A stretch of 64,000 bases of DNA from contig NZ_CP017706.1 of the NCBI RefSeq assembly GCF_002706375.1, positions 1,922,001-1,986,000 of the forward strand, given 5' to 3'. The stretch is from Lactobacillus amylovorus DSM 20531 (lineage in GTDB: Bacteria; Bacillota; Bacilli; Lactobacillales; Lactobacillaceae). Below the pieces are notes generated by a model, which saw only the letters and a list, made by a program, of their open reading frames with translations, was not told where the DNA came from and searched no databases. Position numbers and translations under genes: made by a program. Each line of letters opens with the position of its first letter. The first letter of the stretch is position 1. This document shows, piece after piece, positions 17,633 to 28,147 of this stretch.

Positions 17633-18823
17633 ATGGCAGAAAAAGAACATTACGTTAGAACTAAGCCACACGTAAACATTGGTACTATCGGTCACGTTGA
17701 CCACGGTAAGACCACTTTAACTGCGGCTATTACTACTGTTTTAGCTGAAAAAGGTTTGGCTAAGGCTGAAGATTACTCACAAATCGATGCTGCACCAGAA
17801 GAAAAGGAACGTGGTATCACTATTAACACCGCCCACGTAGAATACGAAACTGAAAATCGTCACTACGCTCACATGGACGCTCCGGGCCACGCCGACTACA
17901 TCAAGAACATGATTACCGGTGCTGCACAAATGGATGGTGCTATCTTAGTTGTTGCTGCAACTGATGGTCCTATGCCACAAACTCGTGAACACATTTTGCT
18001 TGCTCGTCAAGTTGGTGTTAACTACATCGTAGTATTCTTGAACAAGTGCGATTTGGTTGACGACCCAGAATTGATCGACTTAGTTGAAATGGAAGTTCGT
18101 GACTTGTTAACTGAATACGATTACCCTGGTGACGATATTCCAGTTGTTCGTGGCTCAGCTTTGAAGGCTTTGCAAGGCGACAAGGAAGCTCAAGAACAAA
18201 TCTTGAAGTTGATGGACATCGTTGATGAATACATCCCAACTCCAGAACGTCAAACTGACAAGCCATTCTTAATGCCAGTTGAAGACGTATTCACTATCAC
18301 TGGTCGTGGTACTGTTGCTTCAGGTCGTATCGACCGTGGTACTGTTAAGATCGGTGACGAAGTTGAAATCGTTGGTTTGGTAGACAAGGTTCTTAAGTCA
18401 GTTGTTACTGGTTTGGAAATGTTCCACAAGACTTTGGACTTAGGTGAAGCCGGCGATAACGTTGGTGTATTGCTTCGTGGTATCGACCGTGACCAAGTTG
18501 TTCGTGGTCAAGTATTGGCTGCTCCAGGCTCAATCCAAACCCACAAGAAGTTTAAGGGTCAAGTTTATGTTTTGAAGAAGGACGAAGGTGGTCGTCACAC
18601 CCCATTCTTCTCAGACTACCGTCCACAATTCTACTTCCACACCACTGATATTACTGGTGAAATCGAGTTGCCAGAAGGTACTGAAATGGTTATGCCTGGT
18701 GATAACACTGAATTCACTGTTACCTTAATTAAGCCAGCTGCTATCGAAAAGGGTACTAAGTTCACCATCCGTGAAGGTGGTCGTACCGTTGGTGCCGGTC
18801 AGGTTACTGAAATCCTTGACTAA
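17633..18823 (+). CDS. tuf: Elongation factor Tu
   Basis: GTPase that delivers aminoacyl-tRNA to the ribosome. It is 396 residues, with GHVDHGKTT in the P-loop, DAPGHADY in switch II and NKCD for guanine recognition, then domains 2 and 3 ending [11 protein letters not shown]. Codon use is strongly biased, as expected for one of the most abundant proteins. The ATG at 17633 follows AGGAGG (17618-17623). It stands alone between a promoter and terminator. Confidence 0.98.
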   Translation: MAEKEHYVRTKPHVNIGTIGHVDHGKTTLTAAITTVLAEKGLAKAEDYSQIDAAPEEKERGITINTAHVEYETENRHYAHMDAPGHADYIKNMITGAAQMDGAILVVAATDGPMPQTREHILLARQVGVNYIVVFLNKCDLVDDPELIDLVEMEVRDLLTEYDYPGDDIPVVRGSALKALQGDKEAQEQILKLMDIVDEYIPTPERQTDKPFLMPVEDVFTITGRGTVASGRIDRGTVKIGDEVEIVGLVDKVLKSVVTGLEMFHKTLDLGEAGDNVGVLLRGIDRDQVVRGQVLAAPGSIQTHKKFKGQVYVLKKDEGGRHTPFFSDYRPQFYFHTTDITGEIELPEGTEMVMPGDNTEFTVTLIKPAAIEKGTKFTIREGGRTVGAGQVTEILD

Positions 18824-18837
18824 TTTCTAACGATATA

Positions 18838-18879
18838 GTAAAAAAAGATGCACTTCTTCACTGGAGCGCATCTTTTTTT
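18838..18879 (+). terminator. tuf terminator
   Basis: AAAAAAGATGC and GCATCTTTTTT form the stem, 15 nt after the stop codon. Confidence 0.85.
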
Positions 18880-18971
18880 CTTTTAGATATTTGTTTTTTG
18901 TGCTAGTTTAAGGTAAGATAACTTAGTATGCAAGAAGCAAACTCAAACTTGACATTGGAGGTATTTTATTA

Positions 18972-20303
18972 ATGTCTGTAAAATGGGAAAAAACCGGTAA
19001 GACAACCGGTGAACTTACTTTTGATATTTCACAAGATGAAATTAAATTAGGTTTAGACCAAGCATTTAGAAGAGTAAAGAAAAACTTGCGTGTTCCTGGC
19101 TTTAGAAAGGGCCACGTTTCTCGTGTGATTTTTGATCAATACTACGGTGAAGAAGCATTATATGAAGATGCTTTAAACATCGTATTACCAAATGCATATT
19201 CTGCTGCTGTTAAGGAAGCAGGTATTGCTGCAGTTGGTCAACCACAAATTACTCCTGTATCAATGGACAAGGGTAAGGACTGGACTATGAAGGCTACTGT
19301 TACTGTAGAACCAGAAGTTAAGTTAGGCGACTACAAGGGTATTGAAGTTCCTAAGCAAAACACTCGTGTTTACCAAAAGGACGTTGATGTTGAACTTGAC
19401 AAGCGTCGTGAACAAAACGCTGAACTTGTTCTTAAGAAGGGTAAGTCAGAAAAAGGCGATACTGTAACTATCGACTACAAGGGTACTATTGATGGTAAGG
19501 AATTTGAAGGCGGCTCAGCTGAAAACTACTCACTTGAATTAGGTTCAGGTGCATTTATCCCAGGCTTTGAAGATCAACTTATTGGTCACGAAGCAGGCGA
19601 CGACGTTGATGTTGTTGTAACCTTCCCTAAGGATTACGGCGCAAAGGACTTAGCAGGTAAGGAAGCTCACTTCGCAACTAAGATCCACGAAGTTAAGTCA
19701 AAGCAACTTCCTAAGTTAGACGACGAATTTGCTAAGGACGTTGATGACTCTGTAGATACTCTTGACGAATTAAAGGACAAGATCAAGAAGGACTTGAAGG
19801 CACAAAAGGAAGAAGCTGCTAAGGACGCAATCCAAGAAGCTGCTATCGAAGGTGCTGTAAAGAACGCTACTGTTGATGAAATTCCTGACGCAATGATCCA
19901 AGAAGATGTTGATACTCAATTGAACCAATACTTGGGCAACATGCAACGTCAAGGTATCGATCCTCAAACTTACTACAAGTTGACTAACACCAACGAACAA
20001 CAATTACGTTCACAATTTGCTAAGAACGCTGCTGAAAGAGTTAAGACTAACTTAGTTCTTGAAGCTATTGTTGATGCAGAAGACCTTAAGGCAACTAAGG
20101 ACGAAATTGATAAGGAAATCAAGGACCTTTCTTCTGAATACAACATGGATGAAAAGACTGTACGTAACACCTTAACTGATGATATGTTAAGTCACGACAT
20201 CACTGTACGTAAGGCTATGGATCTTATTACTGATAATGCTAAGCAAGTTGCTAAGGCAAAGCTTGAAGCAAAAGACTTAGATGATAATAAGGAAGACAAA
20301 TAA
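18972..20303 (+). CDS. tig: Trigger factor (ribosome-bound chaperone, prolyl isomerase)
   Basis: Binds nascent chains at the ribosome exit tunnel. The N-terminal domain carries the ribosome-binding loop ([13 protein letters not shown], about 39-52), followed by an FKBP-type prolyl isomerase domain ([20 protein letters not shown]) and a helical C-terminal chaperone domain ending in an acidic tail (about 443 residues). The start follows GGAGG. A TTGTTT-17-TAAGAT promoter candidate lies at 18891-18919. It is the usual neighbour of clpX. Confidence 0.96.
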   Translation: MSVKWEKTGKTTGELTFDISQDEIKLGLDQAFRRVKKNLRVPGFRKGHVSRVIFDQYYGEEALYEDALNIVLPNAYSAAVKEAGIAAVGQPQITPVSMDKGKDWTMKATVTVEPEVKLGDYKGIEVPKQNTRVYQKDVDVELDKRREQNAELVLKKGKSEKGDTVTIDYKGTIDGKEFEGGSAENYSLELGSGAFIPGFEDQLIGHEAGDDVDVVVTFPKDYGAKDLAGKEAHFATKIHEVKSKQLPKLDDEFAKDVDDSVDTLDELKDKIKKDLKAQKEEAAKDAIQEAAIEGAVKNATVDEIPDAMIQEDVDTQLNQYLGNMQRQGIDPQTYYKLTNTNEQQLRSQFAKNAAERVKTNLVLEAIVDAEDLKATKDEIDKEIKDLSSEYNMDEKTVRNTLTDDMLSHDITVRKAMDLITDNAKQVAKAKLEAKDLDDNKEDK

Positions 20304-20325
20304 TAAAATTTATTGCTGATTCCTC

Positions 20326-20355
20326 AAAAAAAGGCGGCTTTAGGCCGCTTTTTTT
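20326..20355 (+). terminator. tig terminator
   Basis: GGCGGC...GCCGC hairpin flanked by A- and T-runs. Confidence 0.85.
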
Positions 20356-20433
20356 GATTTTTAAGCCTAATATTTATCAATCTTAGTTAAAGTATGATAA
20401 TCTAATTTTTGGTAGATATAGGAGGAAAAGTTA

Positions 20434-21705
20434 ATGGCAAATCAGTTTACAGAACAAGAAGAGATTAAATGCGCTTTTTGTGGTAAAACTCAAGACCAAG
20501 TCAAGAAAATGATTGCTGGCAACGGCGTTTATATTTGTAACGAATGTGTTGACTTGGCTAAAAAAATTATTGACGATGAATTACGAGCAGATTCTCTTAA
20601 GACAGCTCGTGAATTACCTAAACCAGTTGAAATTAAGAAGCAACTTGATCAATATGTAATTGGTCAAGATCGTGCTAAAAAAGTGTTGTCAGTTGCTGTA
20701 TATAATCACTACAAGCGAATCAGTCAAATGGATGTCGATTCATCAACTGAATTACAAAAGTCTAACATTGCAATGATTGGACCTACCGGTTCAGGTAAAA
20801 CTTATTTGGCACAAACTCTTGCACGAATTTTGAATGTGCCTTTTGCAATTGCCGATGCAACTACTTTAACTGAAGCGGGTTATGTTGGTGAAGACGTAGA
20901 AAACATCTTGCTAAAATTGCTTCAAAACGCAGATTACGATATTGAACGTGCTCAACGCGGTATCATTTATATCGACGAAATTGATAAGATTTCTAAGAAG
21001 TCAGAAAATGTTTCAATCACTCGTGATGTATCAGGTGAAGGTGTACAACAATCTCTTTTGAAGATTTTGGAAGGTACTATCGCATCTGTTCCACCACAGG
21101 GTGGTCGTAAGCACCCACAACAAGAAATGATTAAGATGGATACTACTAATATTCTGTTTATTGTTGGTGGTGCCTTTGACGGAATTGAACAAATCGTAAA
21201 GAATCGTCTTGGCAAGAAGACAATCGGCTTTGGTGCTGAAAACGAAGCTGACAAGGTAGATGCTGATGATTGGACTCGCCATTTGACTACAGCTGATTTG
21301 GTTAAGTTTGGTATGATTCCAGAATTTATCGGTAGAATTCCTATCATTACTACTTTGGACAAGCTTAACAGTGAAGACTTAGTAAGAGTATTGACTGAAC
21401 CAAAGAACGCCTTGGTAAAGCAATATAAGAAGCTTCTTTCACTTGATGGCGTTGACCTTAAGTTTACTGATGGTGCTTTAAAGTCAATTGCTGATTTGGC
21501 TATTCAAAGAAATATGGGTGCTCGTGGTTTGAGAACAATTATTGAAAACTCAATCATGGATATCATGTATGAAACTCCAAGTGAAGAAGACATCGAATCA
21601 GTTGAAGTTACAAAAGACGTAATAACTAAACATGCTAAACCACGCGTTGTTCGTAAAAATTCAGACGACGTCGAAAGTTCTCAGGTAAGTGCCAATGATA
21701 ATTAA
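20434..21705 (+). CDS. clpX: ATP-dependent Clp protease ATP-binding subunit ClpX
   Basis: AAA+ unfoldase that feeds substrates to ClpP. It has the N-terminal Cys4 zinc domain ([14 protein letters not shown] and CNECV), Walker A GPTGSGKT, Walker [10 protein letters not shown], and the ClpP-docking IGF loop (KKTIGFGAE). Length 423 is normal. Preceded by AGGAGG. The last few codons overlap engB, whose start lies 11 nt before the clpX stop. Confidence 0.97.
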   Translation: MANQFTEQEEIKCAFCGKTQDQVKKMIAGNGVYICNECVDLAKKIIDDELRADSLKTARELPKPVEIKKQLDQYVIGQDRAKKVLSVAVYNHYKRISQMDVDSSTELQKSNIAMIGPTGSGKTYLAQTLARILNVPFAIADATTLTEAGYVGEDVENILLKLLQNADYDIERAQRGIIYIDEIDKISKKSENVSITRDVSGEGVQQSLLKILEGTIASVPPQGGRKHPQQEMIKMDTTNILFIVGGAFDGIEQIVKNRLGKKTIGFGAENEADKVDADDWTRHLTTADLVKFGMIPEFIGRIPIITTLDKLNSEDLVRVLTEPKNALVKQYKKLLSLDGVDLKFTDGALKSIADLAIQRNMGARGLRTIIENSIMDIMYETPSEEDIESVEVTKDVITKHAKPRVVRKNSDDVESSQVSANDN

Positions 21706-22285
21706 AAGCAGCAGTTATGCAGTTAGCGCTGTAAAGGAAAGCCAATATCCTAAGGACGATTTGCCTGAGATCGCGTTAGCGGGCCGCTCAAACGTAGGAA
21801 AATCTAGCTTGATTAATACCCTGCTTAAGCGTAAAAACTTGGCTAGAACGTCTTCACAGCCTGGTAAGACCCAAACTCTTAACTTCTATCTAGTAAATGA
21901 TGAATTTTACTTAGTGGATGTTCCAGGATATGGCTATGCTAAAGTTTCCCAAAAAAGACGACAAGAATTTGGCGAAATGATCCAAGACTATTTGGAGACA
22001 AGACCTAATCTAAAAGGGTTGATCATCTTGATCGATAGTCGTCATGAACCGACTAAGGATGATATTGCGATGTATGAATATGCCCAATATCTAAATATCC
22101 CAATTCTAGTTGTCTGCACGAAAATGGACAAAATCAAGAAGAGCCAAACCAATAAAGTGATGTCAGGTTTGAAAAAGAACTTAGATCTTAATTATGATCA
22201 CGTAACAGTCTTAACTTTTAGTTCATTCACCAAATTACATGTAGCTGAATTAGGGGATTGGATTGAAGACAAGATCAATCAATAA
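21695..22285 (+). CDS. engB: Ribosome biogenesis GTPase EngB/YsxC
   Basis: Essential GTPase needed for 50S subunit assembly. It shows GRSNVGKSS (P-loop), DVPGYGYA (G3) and CTKMDK (G4). The start is ATG at 21695, inside the end of clpX; a GTG two codons earlier is possible. Length 196 fits the family. clpX-engB is the usual Firmicute pair. Confidence 0.95.
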   Translation: MIIKSSSYAVSAVKESQYPKDDLPEIALAGRSNVGKSSLINTLLKRKNLARTSSQPGKTQTLNFYLVNDEFYLVDVPGYGYAKVSQKRRQEFGEMIQDYLETRPNLKGLIILIDSRHEPTKDDIAMYEYAQYLNIPILVVCTKMDKIKKSQTNKVMSGLKKNLDLNYDHVTVLTFSSFTKLHVAELGDWIEDKINQ

Positions 22286-22317
22286 AAGCGTTGCTCAAAA
22301 GAGCAATGCTTTTTTTG
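22284..22317 (+). terminator. engB terminator
   Basis: GCGTTGCTC pairs with GAGCAATGC around AAAA and is followed by seven T residues. Confidence 0.85.
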
Positions 22318-22404
22318 TATCATGAGACAAATATTAGAATGAATGCGGTTAAAAAGATCAATGATAAAATAAGGAGGTAAACAGAAAGTAGAGGTTTTAT
22401 TGTT

Positions 22405-23916
22405 TTGGATGATGAAAATACACAGACGAAAAAGACAATAACCACTATGAGCCTGGTTTTGATGATCATTACGACGGTTTATGGTTTTGGTAATGTCTCT
22501 GTTTCGTACCGGCAAATGACATATGCCGGAATTATTTGGTTTATTTTGGCCGGAATTTGTTTCTTTTTCCCGGCTGGATTAATGATGGCGGAATATGGTT
22601 CTGCTTTTCATGATGCCAAAGGGGGTATTTATTCTTGGTTAGCAGGCTCAATTGGCGAAAAATGGGCCTTTATTGGGACTTTCGTTTGGCTTGCTAACTG
22701 GGTACTATGGTTGGTTTCAAGCGCATCTAGACTATGGATTTCGATTTCTGCGCTTGTTTTTGGTAAAGATACCACTCAAAGTTGGGATCTATTTGGCTTA
22801 CATGGCACCCAACTGATTGGTGTTTTGGCCATTTTATTCATGATTTTGTCTACTTATCTTTCTTCAAGAGGGATGACTGGAATTAAGCTCATGTCCTCAA
22901 TTGGTGGGTGGTTCATGATTGGAATGAACTTGGTCTTCATTATTTCTAGTTTGATAGTAATTATTATGAACCACGGACAATTAGCACAACCAATCAATGG
23001 CTGGCAAAGCTTTATTGTCTCACCTAACAAGGACTTCCAAACTCCGATCACAATTATTTCCTTTGTTGTCTATGCCGTCTTTGCATATGGTGGTATGGAG
23101 ACTGTCGGTGGTGTGATCGATAGTATGAAGCATCCAGAAAAGGACTTCCCAAAGGGTTTAATTATTGGTAGTTTATTTACGATTATTTCTTATGTTTTGA
23201 TGATCTTTATGACTGGTTTTTCAGTCAACTATCAAAAAGATATCGTTGAAACAGGAGCCAATACCGGTAATATCACTTACGTGGTTTATGGAACCTTGGG
23301 TAAAGCGGTTGGTCATGCTTTGAATCTTGACCCTCATACTAGCTTGATGATTGGTAAAGTCTTCACTAGAGCTATTGCTTTATCTGGTTTAATGGGCATG
23401 ATGGGTGCCTTCTTCGTATTGCTTTACTCACCAGTTAAATCATTTATTATGGGTTCAGACCCAAGACTCTGGCCTAAGGCTGCTACCAAATTAAACAAGC
23501 ATGGTATTCCAGCTAATGCAATGTGGGCACAAACAATTTTTGTATGTTTGCTGATCGCAGTGGTTTCCTTTGGTGGTAGTGCAGCAACCAGTTTCTATCA
23601 GATTTTGACGGATATGGGGAATGTCGCAGCCACAGCACCATATATTTTCTTAATTGGTGCATTCCCATTCTTCCTTAAAAAGGATTATCCACGTAAATTT
23701 AGAGTATTTACAAACTATAAATGGACTGTAGCTTTGGTCGTCTTTGTTGAGCTTATTGTCTGCACGGGTATTCTCTTTACTGTTTTGCAGCCGGTTCTTG
23801 AACACAGATATGCTACAGCATTCTGGACTGCTTTTGGTCCAATCTTCTTTGGTTTGGTAGCTTACATTTTCTACTGCGTTTCTAAAAAGAGACATGGACT
23901 AAAAGATTTGGATTAA
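22405..23916 (+). CDS. APC-family amino acid permease, YjeM-like
   Basis: A 503-residue transporter with about twelve membrane helices, of the amino acid-polyamine-organocation superfamily. The sequence (VYGFGNVSVSYRQMTYAG, FFFPAGLMMAEYGSAFHD, KGGIYSWLAGSIGEKWAF) resembles the YjeM / glutamate-GABA antiporter subgroup, but the substrate cannot be told from sequence. The start is TTG at 22405 with AGAGG 10 nt upstream; a much stronger AAGGAGGT at 22371-22378 has no usable start behind it. It is a single gene ending at a bidirectional terminator shared with dapF. Confidence 0.82.
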   Translation: MDDENTQTKKTITTMSLVLMIITTVYGFGNVSVSYRQMTYAGIIWFILAGICFFFPAGLMMAEYGSAFHDAKGGIYSWLAGSIGEKWAFIGTFVWLANWVLWLVSSASRLWISISALVFGKDTTQSWDLFGLHGTQLIGVLAILFMILSTYLSSRGMTGIKLMSSIGGWFMIGMNLVFIISSLIVIIMNHGQLAQPINGWQSFIVSPNKDFQTPITIISFVVYAVFAYGGMETVGGVIDSMKHPEKDFPKGLIIGSLFTIISYVLMIFMTGFSVNYQKDIVETGANTGNITYVVYGTLGKAVGHALNLDPHTSLMIGKVFTRAIALSGLMGMMGAFFVLLYSPVKSFIMGSDPRLWPKAATKLNKHGIPANAMWAQTIFVCLLIAVVSFGGSAATSFYQILTDMGNVAATAPYIFLIGAFPFFLKKDYPRKFRVFTNYKWTVALVVFVELIVCTGILFTVLQPVLEHRYATAFWTAFGPIFFGLVAYIFYCVSKKRHGLKDLD

Positions 23917-23929
23917 ATTTAAGCAAAAT

Positions 23930-23956
23930 AAAAAGCCTGCTTTTGCAGGCTTTTTT
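23930..23956. terminator. Bidirectional terminator between permease and dapF
   Basis: AAAAAGCCTGC and GCAGGCTTTTTT form the stem around TTTT. It serves the convergent permease and dapF genes. Confidence 0.88.
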
Positions 23957-24961
23957 CTACGCTAAAGTGGTGATGTCATTATATTTCGGCAAACTGTCTA
24001 CAAAGTGTTCGTAGGCTTGTTGCTCATTAGTCTCTGAAATTTGCACATTCTCTAAATTGTTACAATGCAAATCGTTTTCAGAAATGGTGATTTGGTGAGT
24101 AAAGGTGGCATTGCCAGTTAATTCAATCCAGTATTCATTATTATCGTAATGAACTTTAGTCTTAACCATGCCGCCAGGGTTGAAGACATCAATTTGTGAA
24201 TCAGTATCAACCATTTCAGGATGAGTTAACCAAAGGGCTAATGAAGTAGCCGACATACCGGTACCACATGCATTGGTAAAGCCAACGCCTCTTTCATAGG
24301 TACGAACAAACAGTTTGTTTTTGTCTAAAATTTGGGCAAAGTTAACATTAACGCCATCAGTGAAATAAGGATTTTCACTATTTAATCTTTTACCGACGAT
24401 TCCCAAAATTGGGCCAGAAATTTGTTCTTGGTTAACAAAACTAATTAGGTGAGGGTTAGGTACGGCAATAGAAGTAAAGCGCAGACCAGGATAAAGTTCC
24501 GGTACAAAATTATCAATTATGCGGTCATGTCCTAAATTAGTGAAGGGCAAGGCCTCTTTGTTAAATCTGACTGGCGAGATTTCAACTGAATAAGCTGGTA
24601 CGTCTTTAGCAAAGTCATTTTCTTTATGAACACGCAAGCTAGCATTCATTGTATCGACTAAGAAGTGATCTTGTTGGTATTTTTCACTCAAATAACGAGC
24701 CACAGTTCTAAGACCGTTACCACACATTGAAGCTTCGCTACCGTCTTCGTTGATAACCCGCATCTGTGCTAAAGCGCCTTTACGGACGGGTTTATTAATA
24801 GCTAAGACGCCGTCTGCACCATTTAAAATACCAGTTTGAGCATTGGTGATTTTTTTAGTAAAGTCTCTTAATTCTTCGTCAGTTAGTGGCTTATCTAATT
24901 CGGTTTGGTCCAGAATAAAGAAATGATTTTGAGAGCCATGTACTTTTAATAACTTAACCAT
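23957..24961 (-). CDS. dapF: Diaminopimelate epimerase
   Basis: Converts LL- to meso-diaminopimelate, the last step before decarboxylation to lysine or use in cell-wall precursors. Both catalytic cysteines are in context: ASMCGNGLR and TNACGTGMSA. The 334 residues are longer than the roughly 275 of E. coli DapF, with an extended C-terminus, common in lactobacilli. It lies 11 nt downstream of the aspartokinase gene on the same strand, so both form a short operon divergent from the lysA operon. Confidence 0.93.
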   Translation of the reverse strand: MVKLLKVHGSQNHFFILDQTELDKPLTDEELRDFTKKITNAQTGILNGADGVLAINKPVRKGALAQMRVINEDGSEASMCGNGLRTVARYLSEKYQQDHFLVDTMNASLRVHKENDFAKDVPAYSVEISPVRFNKEALPFTNLGHDRIIDNFVPELYPGLRFTSIAVPNPHLISFVNQEQISGPILGIVGKRLNSENPYFTDGVNVNFAQILDKNKLFVRTYERGVGFTNACGTGMSATSLALWLTHPEMVDTDSQIDVFNPGGMVKTKVHYDNNEYWIELTGNATFTHQITISENDLHCNNLENVQISETNEQQAYEHFVDSLPKYNDITTLA

Positions 24962-24972
24962 GTTGCACCTTC

Positions 24973-26328
24973 TTAATTAAAAAATTGCTGATAAATAATT
25001 TTAACTGCTTCATCGGCTTTTTCTTTTTTGGTACCGATCATCATTGAGATTTGGGATGCACCTTGATTGATCATGCATGGAGAAATTCCTTGTTCATCTA
25101 AAGAGTCTAGAATTTGACGGCTTACGCCATGCGTTTTTTTCATCCCTTCGCCGACAATCATGATGATAGCATAATCGTCAATCCATTCGAGTTGATCAGG
25201 ATTGATCGTTGCTTGAATTTCGTTGCAAATTTGATCGATTAATTGATCATTTAAAAAGTCGTTGTTGAAAATAATGGTAATGTCATCAATTCCGGATGGC
25301 ATGTGTTCATAAGGAACGTTGTGATTGTATAAAATTTGCAAAATGCGCAGGGTAAAACCAGCTTCCTTGTTAAGCAAATACTTGTGCAAATATAAAGCAG
25401 AGAAATGCTTTTGACTAGTTACACCAGTAATGGTGTTGTCAGGTTCAAAGTCTTTTTCAGGTACAATCATTGTTCCTGGATTTTCTGGTTCATGTGTATT
25501 TTTTACGTTGATAGGAATTTGCCCTTGAATTGCAGGAATCAAGGCCTCGTCGTGGAAGACGGAGAAGCCAGCGTAAGACAATTCACGCATTTCACGGTAG
25601 GTCATCTTTTTAATTGACTCTGGCTGGTCAACGATATTAGGATTTGCAGCGAAAATTCCGTTAACATCAGTAAAGTTTTCGTATAAATTGGCGTGAAAAC
25701 CGCGAGCTAAAATTGCTCCTGTAATGTCAGAACCACCACGAGAAAATGTGGCAATATGGCCTGATGGAGTAATACCGAAGAAACCAGGGAAGATAATGCG
25801 TTCATCCTTAGCAATTTTTACTTGGTCAAGATTCAAATAGCTTTCTGGATTAACTAAGGCATCGTTAGGTTCACCAGTAACGATCAAACCTGCTTCAGTT
25901 GGATCAAGGAATCTACTTTTAATATTTTTATGCTGCAAAATTAGCGCGATTAAGCGTGCATTAAGACGTTCACCGTGTGCTTTAAATGCAGCCATTAAAT
26001 AGTCGGAATTAGGATAGGTTTGCTCAGGTAAAGCTACTAAAATATCTTTAATTACTTGCAACTTTTGATCGCTTAGACCAAAGTAATGTCCAATTTCTTG
26101 ATAACGAGCGAAAATTTGCTTAACGATTTCAGTTGTATCTTGTTTATTTAAGACTTCGTTTGCATATTTAATTAAAAGATCGGTGACTTTGATATCGTCA
26201 CTTTCTCGTTTTCCTGGTGCGGAAACTACGATAACTTGTCTTTGAGGATCACTTAAAATAATATTTAATGCTTGCTCAACACTAGAGCCGCTGGCTAAAG
26301 AACTGCCTCCAAATTTTACGACTTTCAT
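24973..26328 (-). CDS. Aspartate kinase
   Basis: Phosphorylates aspartate, the entry step for the lysine, threonine and methionine branches. The N-terminal VVKFGGSSLA and the FSRGGSDITG segment are the kinase signatures; the C-terminal 150 residues contain two ACT-type regulatory regions (DDITIIFNN, AIIMIVGEGM), so feedback control by an amino acid is likely. Length 451. It is cotranscribed with dapF. A promoter is visible at 26403-26430, and no lysine riboswitch is present on this strand. Confidence 0.93.
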   Translation of the reverse strand: MKVVKFGGSSLASGSSVEQALNIILSDPQRQVIVVSAPGKRESDDIKVTDLLIKYANEVLNKQDTTEIVKQIFARYQEIGHYFGLSDQKLQVIKDILVALPEQTYPNSDYLMAAFKAHGERLNARLIALILQHKNIKSRFLDPTEAGLIVTGEPNDALVNPESYLNLDQVKIAKDERIIFPGFFGITPSGHIATFSRGGSDITGAILARGFHANLYENFTDVNGIFAANPNIVDQPESIKKMTYREMRELSYAGFSVFHDEALIPAIQGQIPINVKNTHEPENPGTMIVPEKDFEPDNTITGVTSQKHFSALYLHKYLLNKEAGFTLRILQILYNHNVPYEHMPSGIDDITIIFNNDFLNDQLIDQICNEIQATINPDQLEWIDDYAIIMIVGEGMKKTHGVSRQILDSLDEQGISPCMINQGASQISMMIGTKKEKADEAVKIIYQQFFN

Positions 26329-26402
26329 AAAATTAACTCCTTAGTAATGATTTTCAGAAATCATTAATTTGAAATAATAAAGTTAGACTAATTTTTAGTT
26401 GA

Positions 26403-26430
26403 ATTTTAGCATTATTTTTTTATCATGCAA
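26403..26430 (-). promoter_or_regulatory. Promoter of aspartokinase-dapF
   Basis: On the minus strand TTGCAT (26430-26425), 16-nt spacer, TAAAAT (26408-26403). Confidence 0.5.
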
Positions 26431-26513
26431 CTAAATAGCGATAATATCAAGTGCAAAAATAACGTGAATAATAATGTAAATATAAATTAAATTAAATTTT
26501 TATAATAAAACTG

Positions 26514-26542
26514 TTGACTGAAATTTCATAAAACTGTAGACT
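26514..26542 (+). promoter_or_regulatory. Promoter of the lysine riboswitch-lysA operon
   Basis: TTGACT (26514-26519), 17-nt spacer, TAGACT (26537-26542); the riboswitch begins about 13 nt downstream. Confidence 0.65.
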
Positions 26543-26554
26543 ACACTTAAATCA

Positions 26555-26711
26555 TAGAGGTGCAGCTGACAAGAGTAGCAATTATGAGTTAGGCACAATG
26601 AAGATTAATTGTGAAAGGGAAAGTTGCCGAAGCTTATTCAAGCCAAAGAATTAAGCTGGGTCGCAATCGAAGAGGTTGCGAACTGTCGCGAATTAATCGC
26701 GGAGCGCTATC
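26555..26711 (+). promoter_or_regulatory. Lysine riboswitch (L-box) aptamer
   Basis: Conserved L-box landmarks occur in order: TAGAGGTGCAGC at the 5' side, AGAGTAGC, GAAAGGGAAAGTTGCCGAAG in the core, AAGCTGGGTCGC and the closing GGAGCGCTATC. This binds lysine and switches the leader to the terminator at 26735-26771. It controls the seven-gene lysA-to-asd run. It occupies most of the 480-nt gap between aspartokinase and lysA. Confidence 0.95.
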
Positions 26712-26734
26712 GACCATTAGATTAAGCAAAAACT

Positions 26735-26771
26735 AATCCATTGTTTGTTTGGCGCAGACAATGGATTTTTT
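26735..26771 (+). terminator. Riboswitch-controlled terminator before lysA
   Basis: AATCCATTGT pairs with ACAATGGATT and is followed by T residues, 38 nt before the lysA start. It would form when lysine is bound. Confidence 0.88.
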
Positions 26772-26808
26772 GATTAGCGTTTCGGCAAAATAAGAATGGA
26801 GCAGAAAC

Positions 26809-28119
26809 ATGAATCCTCAAATTTTAGCAAATCAGATCAATGAAAAAGGACATTTAACTATTGGTGGTGTCGATACGGTCGAGTTAGCTCAAAAGTACGG
26901 TACGCCACTAGTAGTGTATGATGTTGAACAGATTCGCAATCAAATCAGAGCTTTTAAAAAGGTATTTGAAAAAGAAAAAGTTGCTTACGCAGTTAGTTAC
27001 GCCAGCAAAGCTTTTGCTTGTATTGCGATGTATCAAGTAGCTAATGAAGAGGGAGCATATACTGATGTCGTTTCAGCAGGAGAACTTTATACTGCATTAA
27101 AGGCTAATTTCCCTACAAAACGAATTAGTTTTCATGGCAACAATAAATCATTGTTTGAAATTGAAATGGCCGTTAAAAATCATGTAGGCAAAATTATTAT
27201 TGATAACTTCCATGAGATTAAATTATTGGACAAAGTGCTTCGTGAACAAGATGCCAAAATTAACGTGATGTTGAGAATCACACCAGGCATCTCAGCTCAT
27301 ACGCATGAATACGATCAAACTGGTCAGGTGGATAGCAAGTTCGGCTTTGATCTTGAATCAGGCCAAGCCGATTTGGCTCTAGAACAGGTTTTAGCTAATT
27401 CCAGAATGAATATGGTTGGTATTCATGCTCATATTGGATCACAAATTTTTGAATTAAATGGCTTTGAGATGGCTGCTAAAAAATTGATGGAAGTAGCTGA
27501 AAATTGGCGTAGCCAATACGGCTATACAGCCAAGGTGATCAATGTGGGCGGCGGATTTGGCATTAAATATACCGCTGAAGATAATCCATTAAAACCTGAA
27601 GAATTCGTTCAAGCAATCGTTGAAACGATCAAAAAAGAAGCTAAGGAAGCTGCATTTCCAGTACCAGAAATTGATATTGAACCAGGTCGTTCAATAGTTG
27701 GCCCTGCTGGCTATAACTTGTACACGACAGGCAGTCGCAAGGTAGTTCCAGGTTATCGTCCATATGTCACTGTTGATGGCGGAATGGGAGACAACATTCG
27801 TCCAGCATTATATGGTGCAAAATACGAAACAGTTTTGGCCACAGATCCGAAAGCTCCACTTACTGAGCATGTCAGAATTGCTGGTAAATATTGTGAGAGT
27901 GGCGATATTTTAGCAGAGGATCAAGCACTTCCAGCTACCAAATCAGGTTCATTGTTGGCCATGCTTGATACTGGAGCATATGGTTATTCAATGGCTTCAA
28001 ACTATAATCGTAATCCTCGTCCAGCAGTTGTCTTTGTCGAAAATTGCAAGGCAAAACTAGTTATCAAAAGAGAAAGCTTAGAAGACTTAGTCCACTTAGA
28101 TCAATCATATGAAGATTAA
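26809..28119 (+). CDS. lysA: Diaminopimelate decarboxylase
   Basis: PLP-dependent decarboxylation of meso-diaminopimelate to lysine. The PLP lysine is in VSYASKAFAC, the phosphate-binding NVGGGFGI and the active-site YCESGDIL motif are all present. 436 residues, normal. It is the first gene behind the lysine riboswitch and terminator; the start follows GGAGC. Confidence 0.95.
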   Translation: MNPQILANQINEKGHLTIGGVDTVELAQKYGTPLVVYDVEQIRNQIRAFKKVFEKEKVAYAVSYASKAFACIAMYQVANEEGAYTDVVSAGELYTALKANFPTKRISFHGNNKSLFEIEMAVKNHVGKIIIDNFHEIKLLDKVLREQDAKINVMLRITPGISAHTHEYDQTGQVDSKFGFDLESGQADLALEQVLANSRMNMVGIHAHIGSQIFELNGFEMAAKKLMEVAENWRSQYGYTAKVINVGGGFGIKYTAEDNPLKPEEFVQAIVETIKKEAKEAAFPVPEIDIEPGRSIVGPAGYNLYTTGSRKVVPGYRPYVTVDGGMGDNIRPALYGAKYETVLATDPKAPLTEHVRIAGKYCESGDILAEDQALPATKSGSLLAMLDTGAYGYSMASNYNRNPRPAVVFVENCKAKLVIKRESLEDLVHLDQSYED

Positions 28120-28147
28120 TAAAAATAAATAATAGGAAGGTAAAAGC

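Noticed and set aside
22371..22378. Strong AAGGAGGT before the permease as sign of a missed small gene
   Set aside because: No start codon with a meaningful open frame follows at a usable distance.
26329..26554. A lysine riboswitch on the minus strand for aspartokinase
   Set aside because: The L-box landmarks are present only on the plus strand; the minus-strand leader is short and unstructured.
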